A stretch of DNA of 64,000 nucleotides from Hwangdonia seohaensis. Lineage in GTDB: Bacteria > Bacteroidota > Bacteroidia > Flavobacteriales > Flavobacteriaceae. The position numbers and the translations under genes are program-made. The stretch lies in contig NZ_JAVSCK010000002.1 in the NCBI RefSeq assembly GCF_031932625.1, positions 803,892 to 867,891 of the forward strand, written 5' to 3'. Below the pieces are notes generated by a model. That model worked only from the letters and a program-made list of their open reading frames with translations. It did not search any database and had not been told where the DNA came from. The number at the start of each line of letters is the position of its first letter. Position 1 is the first letter of the stretch. Below, in pieces: positions 43,845 through 53,050 of this stretch.

Positions 43845-45746
43845 ATGGTACACCCCATAAACATATTGGAACGCTATTGGAAATTCACATCGTTTAAACC
43901 CAACCAAGAAGCTATTATCAATGCGGTTTTAGATGGCGAAGATACATTTGCGCTGTTGCCAACGGGTGGCGGAAAATCGTTGTGTTTTCAAATCCCAGCT
44001 TTGGCAAAAGATGGTATTTGCATTGTAATTTCGCCCTTAATTGCACTTATGAAAGACCAAGTGCAGCAGCTTAACGACAAAGGCATTAAAGCCATGGCGC
44101 TAACCAGTGGGATTTCATATAGCCAATTAGACACGCTTTTGGATAATTGCATTTACGGAAACTACAAGTTTTTATACCTCTCGCCCGAACGTTTACAGCA
44201 AGAATTGGTACAAGACCGAATTAGGTTAATGAACGTGAATTTAATTGCGGTGGACGAGGCACACTGTATCTCGCAGTGGGGAAGCGATTTTAGGCCCGCT
44301 TATAAAAACATTACGCTTTTGCGCCAATTGCAACCCAGTGTAAATGTGATTGCCTTAACGGCTTCGGCAAAACCCGAAGTTATTGACGACATTACCAAAG
44401 AACTCGATTTTATAAAGCCCAAAATATTCAAGCAATCGTTTTACAGACCCAATTTGGCGTACATGGTTTACCACGAAAACGATAAATATTACCGCATTGA
44501 AAGCATTTTAAAAAAGTATAAAGCCTCGTCGATTATTTACGTTAGAAACAGAAAACTAACCTTGGATTTGGCCTCGTTTTTAGCCTCGAAAAACATTGGG
44601 GCAACCTATTACCACGGGGGACTTTCCAATGATGAAAAGGATGCAAACATGAGCGATTGGATAGCCAACCGCAAACAGGTTATGGTGGCCACAAATGCCT
44701 TTGGAATGGGCATTGATAAACCCGATGTTAAAACGGTTATCCATTTGAATTTGCCCGAAAGCATTGAAAGTTATTTTCAGGAAGCGGGTCGTGTGGGTAG
44801 AAATGGCGACAAGGCTTTTGCCGTTATTTTAAAGAACAATAGCGATGCCGTTTTGGTTAAAAACCAATTTTTAAAGGTGTTGCCAACGGTAGATTTTGTA
44901 AAACAGGTGTACAGAAAACTGTGCAGTTATTTTCAGATTTCTTATGGTGAAGGCGAATACGTTACCAACGATTTCGATTTTAACACCTTTTGCAAAACCT
45001 ATAATTTCAGTTCGATTTTATGTTATAACGCCCTATTGATTTTAGACCGAAATAGTGTGATTACCTTATCGAAACAGTTTAAAAACAAGGTTACGGTACA
45101 GTTTATTATTTCCAGCGGGGCTTTATTTAATTATTTGGAAACGCACCAGGAATTCAATATAATAGTAAAATCGATGCTTAGAATGTACGGCGGCATTTTT
45201 GACCATGTTACCAAAGTTGATTTAAAGCGTATTGCCGAAAAGGCCTCGGTTACGGAATCTAAATTAATCGCTGTGTTGCACGAGCTGGAAAGCAGTGAAA
45301 TCATCACGCTGAATTTGGCAAAAACCGATGCGCAGATTACGTTCATCCAACCGCGTGAAGATGACAAAACCATCAATCGCATCGCCTCTATTATCGAGCA
45401 GCAAAACACATTAAAACAACAGCAAGTTAAAAGTATGCTTGATTATGTTGAAAATGATTCGGTTTGTAAAAGCATACAGCTCCTCACCTATTTTGGTGAA
45501 AAAGATGTGAAACCCTGCGGCATTTGTTCGGTTTGTGTGTCAGCTGAAAAAAAGAATAAACCGCAAGATATCAATACCATAAAAAAACGCATTATAGAAT
45601 TACTTGAAAACGGCGACCTGTCGTCTCGACTAATTAGCACCACCTTAAATTGCCCAGAGAAAGATGTGAAAACCGTTTTAAAGTTGCTTTTGGAACACAA
45701 TATGATTACAATTACAACAACAAATACCTATAAATTAAAAGACTGA
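43845..45746 (+). CDS. recQ: RecQ family ATP-dependent DNA helicase
   Basis: 633 residues. Helicase motifs: FKPNQEAIINAVLDGEDTFA, Walker A LPTGGGKSLCFQIPAL, DEAH box AVDEAHCISQWGSDFRPAYK, ALTASAKPEV, and motif VI QEAGRVGRNGDKAFAV. The RecQ zinc-binding region is seen in CKSIQLLTYFGE and KPCGICSVC. The HRDC domain is absent, as in short flavobacterial RecQ proteins. Unwinds 3'-5' during recombination and fork repair. Confidence 0.95.
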   Translation: MVHPINILERYWKFTSFKPNQEAIINAVLDGEDTFALLPTGGGKSLCFQIPALAKDGICIVISPLIALMKDQVQQLNDKGIKAMALTSGISYSQLDTLLDNCIYGNYKFLYLSPERLQQELVQDRIRLMNVNLIAVDEAHCISQWGSDFRPAYKNITLLRQLQPSVNVIALTASAKPEVIDDITKELDFIKPKIFKQSFYRPNLAYMVYHENDKYYRIESILKKYKASSIIYVRNRKLTLDLASFLASKNIGATYYHGGLSNDEKDANMSDWIANRKQVMVATNAFGMGIDKPDVKTVIHLNLPESIESYFQEAGRVGRNGDKAFAVILKNNSDAVLVKNQFLKVLPTVDFVKQVYRKLCSYFQISYGEGEYVTNDFDFNTFCKTYNFSSILCYNALLILDRNSVITLSKQFKNKVTVQFIISSGALFNYLETHQEFNIIVKSMLRMYGGIFDHVTKVDLKRIAEKASVTESKLIAVLHELESSEIITLNLAKTDAQITFIQPREDDKTINRIASIIEQQNTLKQQQVKSMLDYVENDSVCKSIQLLTYFGEKDVKPCGICSVCVSAEKKNKPQDINTIKKRIIELLENGDLSSRLISTTLNCPEKDVKTVLKLLLEHNMITITTTNTYKLKD

Positions 45747-45813
45747 TTACTAAAAAAAGAACATTGCAAAGGCGAACTAAATATTGGGTTTGGTATAACT
45801 TTGGCAGATGGTT

Positions 45814-45920
45814 GCGTTAGGGATTGCAGCGGAAATCCCACAGCGAGGTACGAGCGCGGACTTGCAGCGGAAAGCCCGACCCGACGGTCGCTGAGGTACT
45901 CGAAGCGCAGGGGAACGCCC
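45814..45920 (+). repeat. Interspersed intergenic repeat (GCGTTAGGGATTG family), copy 2
   Basis: GCGTTAGGGATTGCAGCGG at 45814, GCGGAAAGCCCGACCC near 45868-45883, and GGGGAACGCCC at 45910-45920. The same blocks, in order, make up the element at 8779-8692 on the minus strand. GC-rich relative to surroundings; no ORF. It separates recQ from fmt. Confidence 0.65.
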
Positions 45921-45941
45921 AAATTTTAAATACTAAAAAAA

Positions 45942-46889
45942 ATGAAAAACTTAAGAATTGTTTTTATGGGAACGCCAGATTTTGCAGTGGCGACCTTAAA
46001 AACATTGGTAGAAAACAACTATACCATTGCGGGCGTTATTACGGCACCCGATAGACCTGCCGGCCGCGGACGAAAATTGAACGAAAGTGCGGTAAAGCAA
46101 TATGCAAAATCTGTGGGCTTAAACATTTTGCAGCCCACAAATTTAAAAAGCGAGGATTTTTTGAATGAGCTAAAGGCTTTAAAAGCCAACCTTCAAATTG
46201 TGGTGGCTTTTAGGATGCTGCCCCAAATGGTTTGGCAAATGCCGGAATACGGCACCTTTAATTTACACGCTTCGTTATTGCCAAATTACCGTGGTGCCGC
46301 ACCCATTAATTGGGCTATTATAAACGGCGAAACCAAAACCGGCGTTTCAACGTTTTTTATAGATGAGAAAATTGATACGGGCGAAATGATTCTTCAAGAG
46401 GACGTGGCCATAGACCCCGAGGAAAATGCAGGAAGCTTACACGACAAACTGATGGTTGTTGGAAGCGCACTGGTTTTAAAAACCGTTGCTTTAATTGAAA
46501 AGGGCGATGTGAAAACGACTCCCCAAATAGACTCCGACGCTATAAAAACTGCGCACAAACTAAATAGGGACAATTGTAAAATTGATTGGCACGATACTTT
46601 GGATAATATTTACAATCATATCCGTGGGTTGAGTCCGTATCCTGCAGCTTGGTGCAGGTTAATAAATGGCGCGGACGAATTGGACGTTAAAATCTATAAA
46701 GCCGAAAAAGAAAAAACAGCCCATGCCTTGGAACTAGGAACCGTGGTTTCGAATAAAAACGAAGTAAAGGTTGCTGTTACAAATGGTTACCTTATTATAA
46801 AGGAAATTAAGCTTCCGGGTAAGCGCACTATGGATATAAAATCGCTTTTAAACGGGTATGCTTTTCAAGGTGGTGCCAAAGTGCTCTAA
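45942..46889 (+). CDS. fmt: Methionyl-tRNA formyltransferase
   Basis: 315 residues. N-terminal RIVFMGTPDFAVATLKTLVE, 10-formyl-THF site region LHASLLPNYRGAAPINWAII with the catalytic Asn/His/Asp set, and DTGEMILQEDVAI. The C-terminal OB domain (LELGTVVSNKNEVKVAV) binds tRNA. It formylates initiator Met-tRNA. Confidence 0.96.
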   Translation: MKNLRIVFMGTPDFAVATLKTLVENNYTIAGVITAPDRPAGRGRKLNESAVKQYAKSVGLNILQPTNLKSEDFLNELKALKANLQIVVAFRMLPQMVWQMPEYGTFNLHASLLPNYRGAAPINWAIINGETKTGVSTFFIDEKIDTGEMILQEDVAIDPEENAGSLHDKLMVVGSALVLKTVALIEKGDVKTTPQIDSDAIKTAHKLNRDNCKIDWHDTLDNIYNHIRGLSPYPAAWCRLINGADELDVKIYKAEKEKTAHALELGTVVSNKNEVKVAVTNGYLIIKEIKLPGKRTMDIKSLLNGYAFQGGAKVL

Positions 46890-46993
46890 ACCCTTATTCC
46901 CACTCATATTATAAAAACATCGACAAAACGCATTGTCTTTATTAACAAAAGCATTAAGTTATCAACAAAAGCGGGTATTTCCCTTGCTATTAC

Positions 46994-47023
46994 TTGCATG
47001 GTAGTATAATCCGTATAAATTTG
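46994..47023 (+). promoter_or_regulatory. Promoter of the HU gene
   Basis: TTG at 46994-46996, 19-bp spacer, -7 box TAAATTTG at 47016-47023. Predicted start near 47030, giving a ~48-nt leader. Confidence 0.6.
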
Positions 47024-47077
47024 TAAAGGATTTAACAAAAATGTTTAACCAATTTATTAATTATTAAATTTTATATT

Positions 47078-47350
47078 ATGAACAAAACAGATTTAATCGA
47101 TGCCATGGCAGAACACGCAGGAATTACTAAAGCAGCTGCAAAAAAAGCTTTAGAATGCGCAATTATTGAAATTGAAGGGGCTTTACAAAAAGGCAACAGA
47201 GTTTCTTTAGTAGGATTCGGATCTTGGTCAGTTTCTAAAAGAGCTGCAAGAGAGGGAAGAAATCCTCAAACTGGAGAGACTATCAAAATCAAAGCTAAAA
47301 ACGTAGTAAAGTTTAAAGCTGGATCTGATTTATCAAATGCAGTAAACTAA
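47078..47350 (+). CDS. hup: HU family DNA-binding protein
   Basis: 90 residues, standard HU length. MNKTDLIDAMAEHAGITKAA, dimer region and the DNA-binding arm VGFGSWSVSKRAAREGRNPQ followed by TGETIKIKAKNVVKFKAG. It bends DNA and compacts the nucleoid. Own promoter and terminator. Confidence 0.96.
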   Translation: MNKTDLIDAMAEHAGITKAAAKKALECAIIEIEGALQKGNRVSLVGFGSWSVSKRAAREGRNPQTGETIKIKAKNVVKFKAGSDLSNAVN

Positions 47351-47373
47351 TATTTACCGATAATATATTCTTT

Positions 47374-47402
47374 AAATGCCTTCAGAATTGAAGGCATTTT
47401 TT
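47374..47402 (+). terminator. Rho-independent terminator after HU gene
   Basis: AAATGCCTTC (47374-47383), 6-nt loop, GAAGGCATTT (47390-47399), then TTT. Confidence 0.85.
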
Positions 47403-47473
47403 GTTGAATATGGTAAAACAGTTGCATTTTAAATAAAAAAATATTAGATTTAATTGATAAATTCCTCGACAGT

Positions 47474-48034
47474 ATGATTACAACTAAACCCAAAAAAGGT
47501 GATTTGTTAATCGCAGAACCTGCTATAATAGGAGATGTTTCTTTTAATCGCTCCATAGTTTTGTTAGCAGATCACTCGCATGAGGGCTCTATAGGTTTTA
47601 TTTTGAATAAGCCCTTAGAGTACACTATTAGCGATTTGGTGCCAGATGTTGAGGCCAATTTTAAAGTTTACAACGGCGGCCCCGTTGAGCAAGACAATCT
47701 ATATTTTATACATAAAGTACCGGACTTAATTCCTGAGAGTATTGAGATTTCTTTGGGTATTTATTGGGGTGGCGATTTTAGTAAAGTTGCCGAACTTATT
47801 GCAAGCGGCTCTATTAAGGAAACCGATATTCGGTTTTTTCTTGGATATTCTGGATGGGAAACCAATCAGTTGGATGAAGAATTAAAAGCGAATTCGTGGG
47901 TTGTTACGAACAACATCTACAAGGAACATATTATTGAAAAAAATTACGAATCGTTTTGGAAAGAAAAGATGCTAGAATTTGGTGGCGAGTACAGCATTTG
48001 GTCCAATGCTCCTGAAAATCCGAATTATAACTGA
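47474..48034 (+). CDS. YqgE/AlgH family protein
   Basis: 186 residues, the usual length. PKKGDLLIAEPAIIGDVSFN, then RSIVLLADHSHEGSIGFILN and later IRFFLGYSGWETNQLDEEL are the family landmarks. The fold is known but the function is not; it has been linked to transcription or alginate regulation in Pseudomonas. Confidence 0.92.
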   Translation: MITTKPKKGDLLIAEPAIIGDVSFNRSIVLLADHSHEGSIGFILNKPLEYTISDLVPDVEANFKVYNGGPVEQDNLYFIHKVPDLIPESIEISLGIYWGGDFSKVAELIASGSIKETDIRFFLGYSGWETNQLDEELKANSWVVTNNIYKEHIIEKNYESFWKEKMLEFGGEYSIWSNAPENPNYN

Positions 48035-48138
48035 TATTAAATGAACTACCTCGCCGCAAGCATTCGAGCTATCAAATTCCAAAAAAAATAAATCCCAATT
48101 TCCAAAAAAAAAAGTAAAACCAGAACGGCTACAAAGGT

Positions 48139-48990
48139 TTAGTTCGTGCTGCTCAATCTAATTTTAACATTCAATTTTTGCAATAGCATTTTAGACACGT
48201 CGTTTTTGAATGTTTTTTTTCTGTATTTTGTTACGGGCTGAATACCCACAATAACATTTGTTATAAAAATTTCGTCGGCTTTTTGAAGCTCGAACGGCGA
48301 TATGGAAGCTTCCATCACCTCTAATTCAGGCATCTTTTTTACAATATCAATAAGTTGTTTTCGCATAATGCCTTTTAAACAACCATCAGCTATTGGGGGT
48401 GTTTTTATCACATTATCCTTTACCACAAAAACATTTCCGTTTAATGCTTCAATAACATGTTTATTGGTGTTTAAAAGCAAGCAATTGTGTAAGTTGTTTT
48501 CTTTAGCATAAATACTTCCCACCACATTAAGGGCTTTGTTATTGGTTTTTAAAGTAGATAATAAAGTGGGTGACACATAATAATCCTTAAACAAATCGAC
48601 TTCGTAAAAATCGTCTTTAAGCAAATAAAAATCGTCTGGTACAGCTTGGGTTGTTATTATAAAATCAACTGAATTGCTATCCGGCAAATACAAGCCGCCT
48701 TGGTGGCGTTGCACCATTAATTTAACCCGGGCCGATGCTTGTTGCAATTGATTAGCTTCTAATGTTTTTTGAATTTGTTCTTCAAGAAATTCCATGGTGA
48801 AATTCATCGGGATTTCCATACGCATAATGCGCATTGATGCCATTAACCTAAAATAATGGTCTTCCCAAAAAAGCAGTTTCCCGTAGGAGGTTTTAATGGT
48901 TTCAAAAAGGGCATCGCCGTAATTAAACCCCCTGCTGTTTATAGATAATTTAGAATCTGGTTCTACAATTTGCTCGTTAAAATTTATCAT
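48139..48990 (-). CDS. PLP-dependent aminotransferase class IV
   Basis: 283 residues. N-terminal INSRGFNYGDALFETIKT, the PLP-lysine region STLKTNNKALNVVGSIYAKE, and the phosphate-binding EALNGNVFVVKDNVIKTPPI followed by GCLKGIMRKQLI. Fold type IV covers branched-chain aminotransferase, D-amino acid transaminase and aminodeoxychorismate lyase (PabC); the size fits PabC-like, but the substrate cannot be assigned. An 84-bp non-coding gap separates it from the START-like gene. Confidence 0.88.
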   Translation of the reverse strand: MINFNEQIVEPDSKLSINSRGFNYGDALFETIKTSYGKLLFWEDHYFRLMASMRIMRMEIPMNFTMEFLEEQIQKTLEANQLQQASARVKLMVQRHQGGLYLPDSNSVDFIITTQAVPDDFYLLKDDFYEVDLFKDYYVSPTLLSTLKTNNKALNVVGSIYAKENNLHNCLLLNTNKHVIEALNGNVFVVKDNVIKTPPIADGCLKGIMRKQLIDIVKKMPELEVMEASISPFELQKADEIFITNVIVGIQPVTKYRKKTFKNDVSKMLLQKLNVKIRLSSTN

Positions 48991-49055
48991 AAAAAAATCC
49001 CACTTTCAGTTTCATTAAAAGTGGGACAAATATAATTGATTTATGTTTTATTTAA

Positions 49056-49445
49056 TTATGCGGAACCCAATACTTGCTTTAAATCTGCAATTTGATTTTC
49101 CCATAGCATTTTAGCTTCGTCAACTTCATCTTCATCGGCAAAATCGGTTACCATTAGCGACACATCTTTAGTGATTTCATCGACTTGAATTCTAATTTCA
49201 AAATACGACGTTGTATCGTCTTCATCGTTTAACCATCTAAACTTAATGCGTTCGCCGCTTTTTTTGCTTAATAGTTTTGCTTTTTCTTCGCTATCATCCC
49301 AAATAAAAGTAAATAATTCGCCTCTGGAGTTTACATTATCTGAAAACCATTCGGATAAACCTGATGGCGTAGAAATGTATTGATATAGTAATTGTGGTGA
49401 TGCGTGTATTGGAAATTCAATTTCAAATTTAATTTTCTCGTCCAT
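49056..49445 (-). CDS. START-like domain protein (SRPBCC fold)
   Basis: 129 residues from ATG 49445; the longer start at 49481 overlaps promoter-like sequence and adds a non-homologous leader. EFPIHASPQLLYQYISTPSG, LSEWFSDNV and FTFIWDDSEEKAKLL resemble AHSA1/START-like proteins of Bacteroidetes. Probable small hydrophobic-ligand binder; function unknown. Confidence 0.83.
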   Translation of the reverse strand: MDEKIKFEIEFPIHASPQLLYQYISTPSGLSEWFSDNVNSRGELFTFIWDDSEEKAKLLSKKSGERIKFRWLNDEDDTTSYFEIRIQVDEITKDVSLMVTDFADEDEVDEAKMLWENQIADLKQVLGSA

Positions 49446-49532
49446 AAGTGCTGTAAAATTTATGATGCTCAATATATACATTAATTGATAAGTTTAACAG
49501 TAATTTTTAATAATATTTTACGGCGTTAAAAG

Positions 49533-49563
49533 TTTGTTGAGAATAATATTGTTTTTATATTTG
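49533..49563 (+). promoter_or_regulatory. Promoter of tRNA-Met
   Basis: TTTG at 49533-49536, 19-bp spacer, -7 box TATATTTG at 49556-49563, 14 bp before the mature tRNA 5' end. Confidence 0.65.
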
Positions 49564-49577
49564 CAGCCTTAAATTAT

Positions 49578-49651
49578 GGCGAGGTAGCTCAGCTGGTTAG
49601 AGCGTCGGATTCATAACCCGGAGGTCGGGGGATCGTGCCCCCCTCTCGCTA
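49578..49651 (+). tRNA. tRNA-Met (CAT anticodon)
   Basis: A cloverleaf of 74 nt. D-arm GGTAGCTCAGCTGGTTAGAG, anticodon loop with CAT in GGATTCATAACCC, T-arm GGGGG-ATCGTGC-CCCCC and discriminator A at 49651. The acceptor stem pairs GGCGAGG with TCTCGCT including two G-U pairs. CCA is not fully encoded (A then CAAG). The absence of a C1-A72 mismatch supports an elongator type, but initiator versus elongator is not certain. Confidence 0.93.
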
Positions 49652-49667
49652 CAAGGTATACAAGGGA

Positions 49668-49696
49668 AAGCTGAAGATTAGTCTTCGGCTTTTTTG
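49668..49696 (+). terminator. Terminator after tRNA-Met
   Basis: AAGCTGAAGA pairs with TCTTCGGCTT (one G-U pair) around TTAG, followed by TTTTT. Confidence 0.8.
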
Positions 49697-49779
49697 TTTT
49701 AGGTACAACATAGGTACAACAAATGGTTGTTTTTTAAGCCTGCTTTCCAATTGGTTTGATATGACATTAATGTATAATT

Positions 49780-49953
49780 CTACTCCCTTAACTCTTTAGA
49801 ACAATAAAAATTAGCGGGCAATCCGCCTGAATGCCAAAAAAGAACATTAGAGTTGTTCCTTAATTTCTTGTTTTCAAGATAATCGATCATGCCATAAAAA
49901 GCTCTACCTGAATAAACAGGATCTAATACCCCCCTCGCTTTGAGCCAATATTT
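49780..49953 (-). pseudogene. C-terminal remnant of an ACC deaminase / D-cysteine desulfhydrase
   Basis: On the minus strand ~56 codons encode KARGVLDPVYSGRAFYGMID and NSNVLFWHSGGLPANF, ending at TAG 49782-49780. This is the conserved C-terminus of the PLP-dependent ACC deaminase / D-cysteine desulfhydrase family. An in-frame TAA lies just upstream and ~85% of the gene is gone. Confidence 0.75.
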
Positions 49954-50078
49954 TTATAGCTGCTCTGGGTCCGGAAACAGATGACGTTTTAAATTTTAAG
50001 CTTGCAAAAGTTGATGGCCAATTGAAGTTTTCTAAGAAATGGATGAGGAAAATAGCTCTTTTTAAAGGCGATACCTAA
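49944..50078 (+). pseudogene. C-terminal fragment of an unrelated protein
   Basis: 44 codons (ANIFIAALGPETDDVLNFKL, later KFSKKWMRKIALFKGD) run to TAA 50076-50078, opening just after an in-frame TGA at 49941 with no start. It looks like a gene end abutting the ACC deaminase remnant head to head. The family was not recognised. This fragment and the one at 49780 fill most of the 438-bp gap 49652-50089. Confidence 0.45.
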
Positions 50079-50089
50079 AGTGCTTATGT

Positions 50090-53050
50090 CTAATCTACCG
50101 CCCTAGGATTGGGTTTAATCCTAACTTTTCTACTTTTAGAAATTATCATACTACAGAATCCATGTTTTTTTGTAATAACCCCAAGGCACTTATAAACACC
50201 TAGTCCATGTATGGGGTATTTATGGACGACTTCTGTAAAATGCACAGCATCAAAGTATTTTCCGTGTTTATCAACAAATGTGCTTAATCGCATTAATTTT
50301 CCTTGTGACGTTTTATTATGCCTTGTGTTGACCAAGTTTCCATAAATTACAACTTCTTTATTCACATAATTTCCCATGTTATCTGATGTGATATCATTTT
50401 CTAAAGGCTCATCTACCAAATCAAAATAACCACATAACGGGAACCCCAATAATTCCATTTCGTCATAGGCACTTTCTAAAGCACTTACTTCTAAAACAGG
50501 TAATTCAAAATGTTTGTGCTTTGGTTTAAATAATTTAGGTTGTTTATTTGAAGATTTAGTGGCGTTAAGCTTAAAAATGGCATGCCACATAAGTTCAGTT
50601 TTCGATTTTTCGGTAAACCTAAAACAACCTATGCGTATTAAAATTGATAATTGCTCTATGCTAATGGTTATCCGATCGATAAAATCTTCCAAAGAAGTAT
50701 AATACCCATGCAGTTGTCTTTCAGTAAGCAGTCTTTGAACAACTAATTTTTCTAAATTCTTTAAATATCCAAAACCTAAATAAATGCCTTTATCCATTAC
50801 CCTGTTTGCATGGTCGCTATAATTTATACAAGGTAATTTTATAGTGGCTCCTTGCATTTTGGCCTCGTGCAAATATTGTTCGGTACTGTAAAATCCGCCA
50901 CCATTATTTAAAACCGCCACCATAAATTCAATGGGGAAATAGCATTTTAAAAATAGGCTTTGATAGCTCTCGACAGCATAAGATGCGGAGTGCCCTTTAG
51001 CAAAAGCATAACCTGCAAAACTTTTTATTTGGTTCCAAACTTCGTTTATCAACTTATCCGAATAGCCTTTATTTTTACAATTTGAAATGAACTTTTGTTC
51101 TACCGCTAAAAACTCCTCACGTGAACGAAACTTGCCACTCATACCTCGTCTTAAAACATCTGCTTCGCCCAATGTTAAACCTGCAAATTGATGGGCCACT
51201 TTTAACACATCTTCTTGATATACCATAACACCATAAGTATCGGGCATGATTTCCAGTAAAACAGGATGTGCATTTTTTCTGAATTCCGGAAACCGATGTC
51301 TTTTTATGAATTCTTCTTTCATACCTGAGCCAGAAACGCCTGGGCGGATTATTGAACTTGCCGCTACCAGCCCCAAATAATCTTGGGTTTGTAGTTTAAT
51401 CATTAAGCCACGCATGGCGGGAGATTCTACATAATACGCTCCTATAGCACCTCCGCTTTTAAGCAGATTATTGATTTTTTTATCATTTTTAAAACGTGGT
51501 AAATCGTGAATATCAATAGGCGGCAATTCGGGTCTGTTTTTTGCTATAATTTGTAAGGTGTCCTTAATTTTCGCCAAACCTCGTTGCCCTAAAATATCGA
51601 ATTTAAAAATACCAACATCTTCGGCTATAATCATATCAAACTGTACCGTAGGATAGCCCTTTGGCGGCAAAAATGTTGCAGAATAATTATGAATGGGTTT
51701 ATCGAGAATTAAAATACCTGCCGAATGTACACTCACATAGTTTGGAAAACCCTCAATTAACTTACCGTATTTTAAAACCAGCTGTCCAATTTCGTCTATT
51801 TGATTTATAGGCAAATTTCCTTTACTCAACTTGTCTATCTCTTCTTTTGGCAAACCAAAAACCTTTCCCAGTTCCCGTACTACCGCTCTATATTTAAAGG
51901 TATTATAGGTTGCTAAAAGGGCGGTATTTTCAAATCTGTTGAAAATATATTGCGTAACATCATCTCTATCTTTCCACGAAAAATCAATATCAAAATCTGG
52001 TGGCGATGCCCTAAACGGATTTATAAAGCGTTCAAAATATAAATCCAACTCAATCGGATCGACATCCGTAATACCAATAATATATGCCACGATACTATTC
52101 GCTCCACTACCACGCCCTACGTGGATGTATCCATTTTTTTTTGAATATGAAACGATATCGTGGTTGATTAAAAAGTAGGACACGAAATCCATTTTTTTGA
52201 TGGTTGCCAGTTCCGTTTGCAAACGTGCCTTTACCTTTTCATCTGGATTGGAATAACGGTTATGAATATTGTCGTCACACAACTTTTGCAATCGGTTATA
52301 ATCGGCTTCCGAGGTATTTAAAAACACTTTTTGATTTTGTGAAATCCGTTGTTTTCCGAAGCTAAAATCAATTGAACACGAATCTAATAAGTGTTCTGTA
52401 TTGCTTATAATATGAGGGGAATCCTGAAAAATCTTGGTCAATTCATGTTTGGAATACATCACATCTGTCATTTCACATTCCTCTGTTTTTGGCAGTTTAC
52501 TTAGCAAGGTGTTATTGTCTATGGCGCGCAGTAAACGATGGGCGTTAAAGTCTCTTTTATTACGGATTGTTACCTGTTGCTGTATCACCAACTTATCCGT
52601 GTAGGTATTATACTTTGAAAAAGGTAATTTTTTCAGTTCTTCAACAGATACACCAATAAACTCATTGGCTTTAAACACTTGCTTTTTTTGCTGTAATACA
52701 TTTTCAAAAGGATAAATGATAAAGGCATCATCAAAATGTGGAGCATCATGGGATGCCGTGTTTTTTGTGTGCAATAATTGCGACAGATACGCATTGAGCT
52801 GCTGGAACCCTCTGTTGTTTTTTGCAAGACCAACAAATTTTTGTTTTGCTCCGTTTCTAAAATCTATACCGACTATAGGTTTTATATTATATTTTTTTGA
52901 TTGCTGAATAAAATTTAAGCATGCCGAAGTATTATTAATATCGGTTAAGGCTATAGTTTTTATATGCTTGCTTTTTGCCAATTCCAAAAGTTCCACTTCT
53001 GAAAACGTGCCATAGCGCAAAGAATAATATGTGTGACAATTAAGATACAT
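50090..53050 (-). CDS. DnaE-type DNA polymerase III alpha subunit (mutasome/DnaE2-like)
   Basis: 986 residues. N-terminal PHP domain (MYLNCHTYYSLRYGTFSEVE) in which several metal ligands differ from proofreading types. Catalytic Asp pair in PPDFDIDFSWKDRDDV, preceded by IHVGRGSGANSIVAYIIG; fingers include GYAFAKGHSASYAVESYQSL. The C-terminus holds an OB-fold (VVIYGNLVNTRHNKTSQGKL), and the tau-binding tail of replicative DnaE1 is missing. It overlaps the Y-family polymerase by 1 bp. Together they form a translesion synthesis unit, like ImuB/DnaE2 loci. Confidence 0.88.
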   Translation of the reverse strand: MYLNCHTYYSLRYGTFSEVELLELAKSKHIKTIALTDINNTSACLNFIQQSKKYNIKPIVGIDFRNGAKQKFVGLAKNNRGFQQLNAYLSQLLHTKNTASHDAPHFDDAFIIYPFENVLQQKKQVFKANEFIGVSVEELKKLPFSKYNTYTDKLVIQQQVTIRNKRDFNAHRLLRAIDNNTLLSKLPKTEECEMTDVMYSKHELTKIFQDSPHIISNTEHLLDSCSIDFSFGKQRISQNQKVFLNTSEADYNRLQKLCDDNIHNRYSNPDEKVKARLQTELATIKKMDFVSYFLINHDIVSYSKKNGYIHVGRGSGANSIVAYIIGITDVDPIELDLYFERFINPFRASPPDFDIDFSWKDRDDVTQYIFNRFENTALLATYNTFKYRAVVRELGKVFGLPKEEIDKLSKGNLPINQIDEIGQLVLKYGKLIEGFPNYVSVHSAGILILDKPIHNYSATFLPPKGYPTVQFDMIIAEDVGIFKFDILGQRGLAKIKDTLQIIAKNRPELPPIDIHDLPRFKNDKKINNLLKSGGAIGAYYVESPAMRGLMIKLQTQDYLGLVAASSIIRPGVSGSGMKEEFIKRHRFPEFRKNAHPVLLEIMPDTYGVMVYQEDVLKVAHQFAGLTLGEADVLRRGMSGKFRSREEFLAVEQKFISNCKNKGYSDKLINEVWNQIKSFAGYAFAKGHSASYAVESYQSLFLKCYFPIEFMVAVLNNGGGFYSTEQYLHEAKMQGATIKLPCINYSDHANRVMDKGIYLGFGYLKNLEKLVVQRLLTERQLHGYYTSLEDFIDRITISIEQLSILIRIGCFRFTEKSKTELMWHAIFKLNATKSSNKQPKLFKPKHKHFELPVLEVSALESAYDEMELLGFPLCGYFDLVDEPLENDITSDNMGNYVNKEVVIYGNLVNTRHNKTSQGKLMRLSTFVDKHGKYFDAVHFTEVVHKYPIHGLGVYKCLGVITKKHGFCSMIISKSRKVRIKPNPRAVD

